Shown here: one piece after another, positions 61,940 to 64,000 of the stretch | Layout: each line of letters opens with the position of its first letter | Position numbering within the stretch: position 1 is the first letter of the stretch | Source of the DNA: SB11 sp037968475 | GTDB taxonomy: Bacteria > Bacteroidota > Bacteroidia > UBA8524 | Length of the DNA: 64,000 bases | Assembly: GCA_037968475.1 (NCBI GenBank) | Contig: JBBKVO010000004.1 | Location: 128,270 to 192,269, forward strand | Direction of reading: 5' to 3' | Translations under genes and position numbers: made by a program | Notes under the pieces: generated by a model | The model's input: the letters and a program-made list of their open reading frames with translations, nothing else | What the model was told of the DNA's origin: nothing | The model's database searches: none

Positions 61940-63816
61940 CCGTCTTTTACTATCAATTCACCACTTTCTATCATTTTGCGTATGGCATCACTTAGCTTTG
62001 TTTGGTGCTGCACACCCATTGTTTGGGCTATTGCTTGCAGGCTTTGTGAGCCTTTTGCCAACGCATTTTCAATATTAGTACGATATTCTTCAAATTCAGC
62101 TACATGGGTAATTTTTTTACGCGTTTCTATACAAACATCACATTTTCCGCAATCGCTTGCTTCTTTTTCTCCAAAATAGGCTAGTAGTATTTTTTGGCGA
62201 CAAGTATCGGTTTGTGAGGCATAATTTAGCGCTGCTTCCAGCTTTTCTTTTAGTAAAGCATTGCGGTGGGAAATGGCTTTGCCATCAATATGCTCGCTAC
62301 CTCTGGGGAAAAGAAAGGTAAGTTGTGGTAACTCTTTGTGTGGATGGTAATCTATAATCTCGTTTTGGTGCAAGCGGTTTAATCCCTTTAGCACATCTGC
62401 TATACTTAATTGTGATCTTCGGGCAAGCTCGGTTTCGTTTATAGGGATATAATTTTCAAAAGCACCACCGTATGAGCGGAGTATGGTTTTTACAAACTCC
62501 GTCATCACAGGGTATTTTATCTGATACTCGTATAGGGTATAATTATTTACTTTGAATTTTATTTTTGAGGGGATGTATACATTCTCTGTTAAAGCAATTA
62601 CGCCTTGACTTTCTAACACTTTTAGGGCTGAGTATACGGGTACGGGGTGTGCATTGTAGCGTTGGCAAAACTGTTGTATATCAAAATCGAAACTTAGCCC
62701 CCCACCTGTACCGTGTGCTATATTATAATAGTTGTGCAGCCAATCTATCGTTTTGCGGGCGGTGGCAGCATCGGTACGTTGGTGCTCAAATTTTTCAAGG
62801 GCTTCGACACGGTCAGCCTCGTTAAAAAATAGTACACAATAGGCTTTTTGCCCATCTCGTCCAGCTCGTCCCGATTCTTGAAAGTAATTTTCAATCGTAT
62901 CGGGCATATCTATATGTACCACAAGGCGTACATCGGGTTTGTCTATACCCATACCAAAGGCATTGGTGGCAACGATAATATTTAGTTTACCTGCTGTCCA
63001 GTCTTTTTGGCGTTTATCCCGCTCAATATGCTTTAACCCTGCATGGTAATAGGTAGCCGAAACACCATTTTTTTGTAGAAACGATGCTATCTTTTGGGTT
63101 TGGTATCGGCTGCGAACGTATACAATGCCACTTCCGGGTGTTTTTTGGATAATGTTTAGCAGTCGTTGGGTTTTGTTTTCTTCCTCAAGCACTAAATAAT
63201 GCAGGTTGTTTCTACTATAACCACTTTGAAATACATTTGGTGCCGAAAATAATAGTTGGCTTTGTATATCATCAACCACATCTGGGGTGGCAGTGGCGGT
63301 AACTGCTATAACGGGTACATGAGGAAATATGCTGCGCAGTTGTTTTATTTCTAAATACTCAGGCCTAAAATCATAACCCCATTGCGAGATACAATGTGCC
63401 TCGTCTACAGCTATAAGTTTCACGGGCATTTGCTCTACACGGGCTACAAACAAATCGGTTTGCAGTCTTTCAGGCGAGACATACAAAAAGCGGTATTTGC
63501 CATAAATACAATTGTCCAACTCAATATCAATCTCTCTAAAGGGCATCCCAGAGTAAATGGCAACGGCTGAAATATCGCGCTGACGTAGGTTTTCTACTTG
63601 GTCTTTCATCAATGCTACAAGGGGAGAGACTATAACTGTTAGCCCGCCCAATACTAAACCTGGTACTTGAAAACAGATGGATTTGCCCCCGCCGGTGGGT
63701 AGCAATGCCAATGTATCTTTGCCTTGTATAACGGATTGAATAATATCCTCTTGCAAAGGACGATAGCTATCGTGCCCCCAATAGTCTTTTAGTATTTTAT
63801 GTATATCGGTGTTCAG
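61909..63816 (-). CDS. recQ: ATP-dependent DNA helicase RecQ, noncanonical start
   Basis: About 635 residues if translation starts at CTG 63816. Motif 0 reads YRPLQEDI, Walker A is TGGGKS (about 41-46), motif II is DEAH (about 138-141), followed by ISQWGYDFRPEY, ATATP, ATNAFGMGIDKPDVR and QESGRAGRDG. The RQC zinc site is CRQKILLAYFGEKEASDCGKCDVC. The C-terminal part looks like a winged helix; no HRDC domain is evident. The first ATG/GTG/TTG is the TTG inside motif 0, which would remove essential residues, while the upstream in-frame codons clearly encode RecQ (IHKILKDYWG). A promoter lies at 63839-63868. Confidence 0.93.
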   Translation of the reverse strand: MNTDIHKILKDYWGHDSYRPLQEDIIQSVIQGKDTLALLPTGGGKSICFQVPGLVLGGLTVIVSPLVALMKDQVENLRQRDISAVAIYSGMPFREIDIELDNCIYGKYRFLYVSPERLQTDLFVARVEQMPVKLIAVDEAHCISQWGYDFRPEYLEIKQLRSIFPHVPVIAVTATATPDVVDDIQSQLLFSAPNVFQSGYSRNNLHYLVLEEENKTQRLLNIIQKTPGSGIVYVRSRYQTQKIASFLQKNGVSATYYHAGLKHIERDKRQKDWTAGKLNIIVATNAFGMGIDKPDVRLVVHIDMPDTIENYFQESGRAGRDGQKAYCVLFFNEADRVEALEKFEHQRTDAATARKTIDWLHNYYNIAHGTGGGLSFDFDIQQFCQRYNAHPVPVYSALKVLESQGVIALTENVYIPSKIKFKVNNYTLYEYQIKYPVMTEFVKTILRSYGGAFENYIPINETELARRSQLSIADVLKGLNRLHQNEIIDYHPHKELPQLTFLFPRGSEHIDGKAISHRNALLKEKLEAALNYASQTDTCRQKILLAYFGEKEASDCGKCDVCIETRKKITHVAEFEEYRTNIENALAKGSQSLQAIAQTMGVQHQTKLSDAIRKMIESGELIVKDGWLSLSENKK

Positions 63817-63838
63817 CGTTGGCAGTATTGGATATGGG

Positions 63839-63868
63839 CAAATTTACAGGGTGCAGGCAAGAAAACAA
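63839..63868 (-). promoter_or_regulatory. Predicted Bacteroidota promoter of recQ
   Basis: On the minus strand, TTG at 63868-63866, a 19-base spacer and TAAATTTG at 63846-63839. Transcription should begin near 63833, close to the possible start codons at 63828, 63825 and 63816. Confidence 0.65.
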
Positions 63869-63922
63869 CTTGAAAATTTAGAATATTGATTATCAATAAT
63901 TAAACCTGAGTTTATGATTAGA

Positions 63923-63940
63923 ATAGGCATTTATGCCTAT
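63923..63940. repeat. Short palindrome E
   Basis: ATAGGCAT (63923-63930) and ATGCCTAT (63933-63940) around TT. It resembles the TAGG...CCTA palindromes of elements A-D and may be part of a cluster cut off by the window end. Confidence 0.55.
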
Positions 63941-64000
63941 CAGATAAAAGTTTTTCACGCAAAGTGTTGAAGTCGCAAAGTTGGTAAGCTACATTATGTG

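Overview
The window looks like part of a Bacteroidota chromosome, probably a free-living aerobic member of the Cytophaga, Chitinophaga or Sphingobacteria side. The evidence is AT-rich DNA, almost no Shine-Dalgarno sequences, several promoters of the Bacteroidota form TTG-N19..21-TAnnTTTG, TonB-dependent receptors, a PorV-type barrel and seven large proteins ending in type IX secretion (T9SS) sorting domains. I see no phage, insertion sequence, CRISPR array, rRNA or tRNA.

Layout. 1-12056: two tandem paralogous TonB-dependent receptors (the first cut by the window edge), a 1261-residue secreted cargo-like protein and a PorV-like barrel, closed by a terminator. 12068-17746: greA and a HIT protein, a small T9SS cargo, an outer-membrane barrel, a GNAT enzyme, SRPBCC and zinc-ribbon proteins, ruvC. 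17786-20194: flippase-like membrane protein, membrane glycosyltransferase and a small coupled protein. 20586-22337: TetR regulator divergent from an SbtA-type bicarbonate permease, with a 41-bp near-perfect palindrome on the predicted promoter. 22546-27280: a type I secretion trio (ABC protein, HlyD, TolC) whose ATPase has degenerate motifs, followed by a small membrane ORF interrupted by an in-frame amber codon. 27490-37541: OppC-like permease, giant NtrY-like histidine kinase, two lipoproteins, rsmG, glycosyltransferase, RlpA-like protein. 38126-50938: dprA and a lipoprotein, a T9SS cargo, cupin, rocD, two nearly identical T9SS cargos from a recent local tandem duplication, a beta-helix cargo, a PorT-like barrel and a succinate-semialdehyde dehydrogenase. 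51142-63816: a 1430-residue gliding-type (type B sorting domain) protein, ung, a TPR/OmpA-like lipoprotein, ftsE, two glycosyltransferases and recQ.

The most unusual content is between genes. Several intergenic regions, mostly between convergent genes, carry clusters of perfect or near-perfect palindromes. Three of them (around 27380, 38030 and 56702) hold a long palindrome of 34-46 bp whose arms differ from copy to copy but stay self-complementary around a shared ACTTAAGT centre, each preceded by a shorter palindrome. A second, unrelated dispersed element of about 130-220 bp occurs at 15.6, 37.7 and 56.4-56.9 kb in both orientations. No transposase for either is present here.

Functionally the window is dominated by the cell envelope: export through T9SS and a type I-like system, outer-membrane uptake, glycan and lipid synthesis and cell-wall remodelling. 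Housekeeping DNA repair and recombination genes (ruvC, dprA, ung, recQ) are scattered among these. Promoter, terminator and start-codon calls are by eye. Family names rest on recognised motifs, not on database searches.
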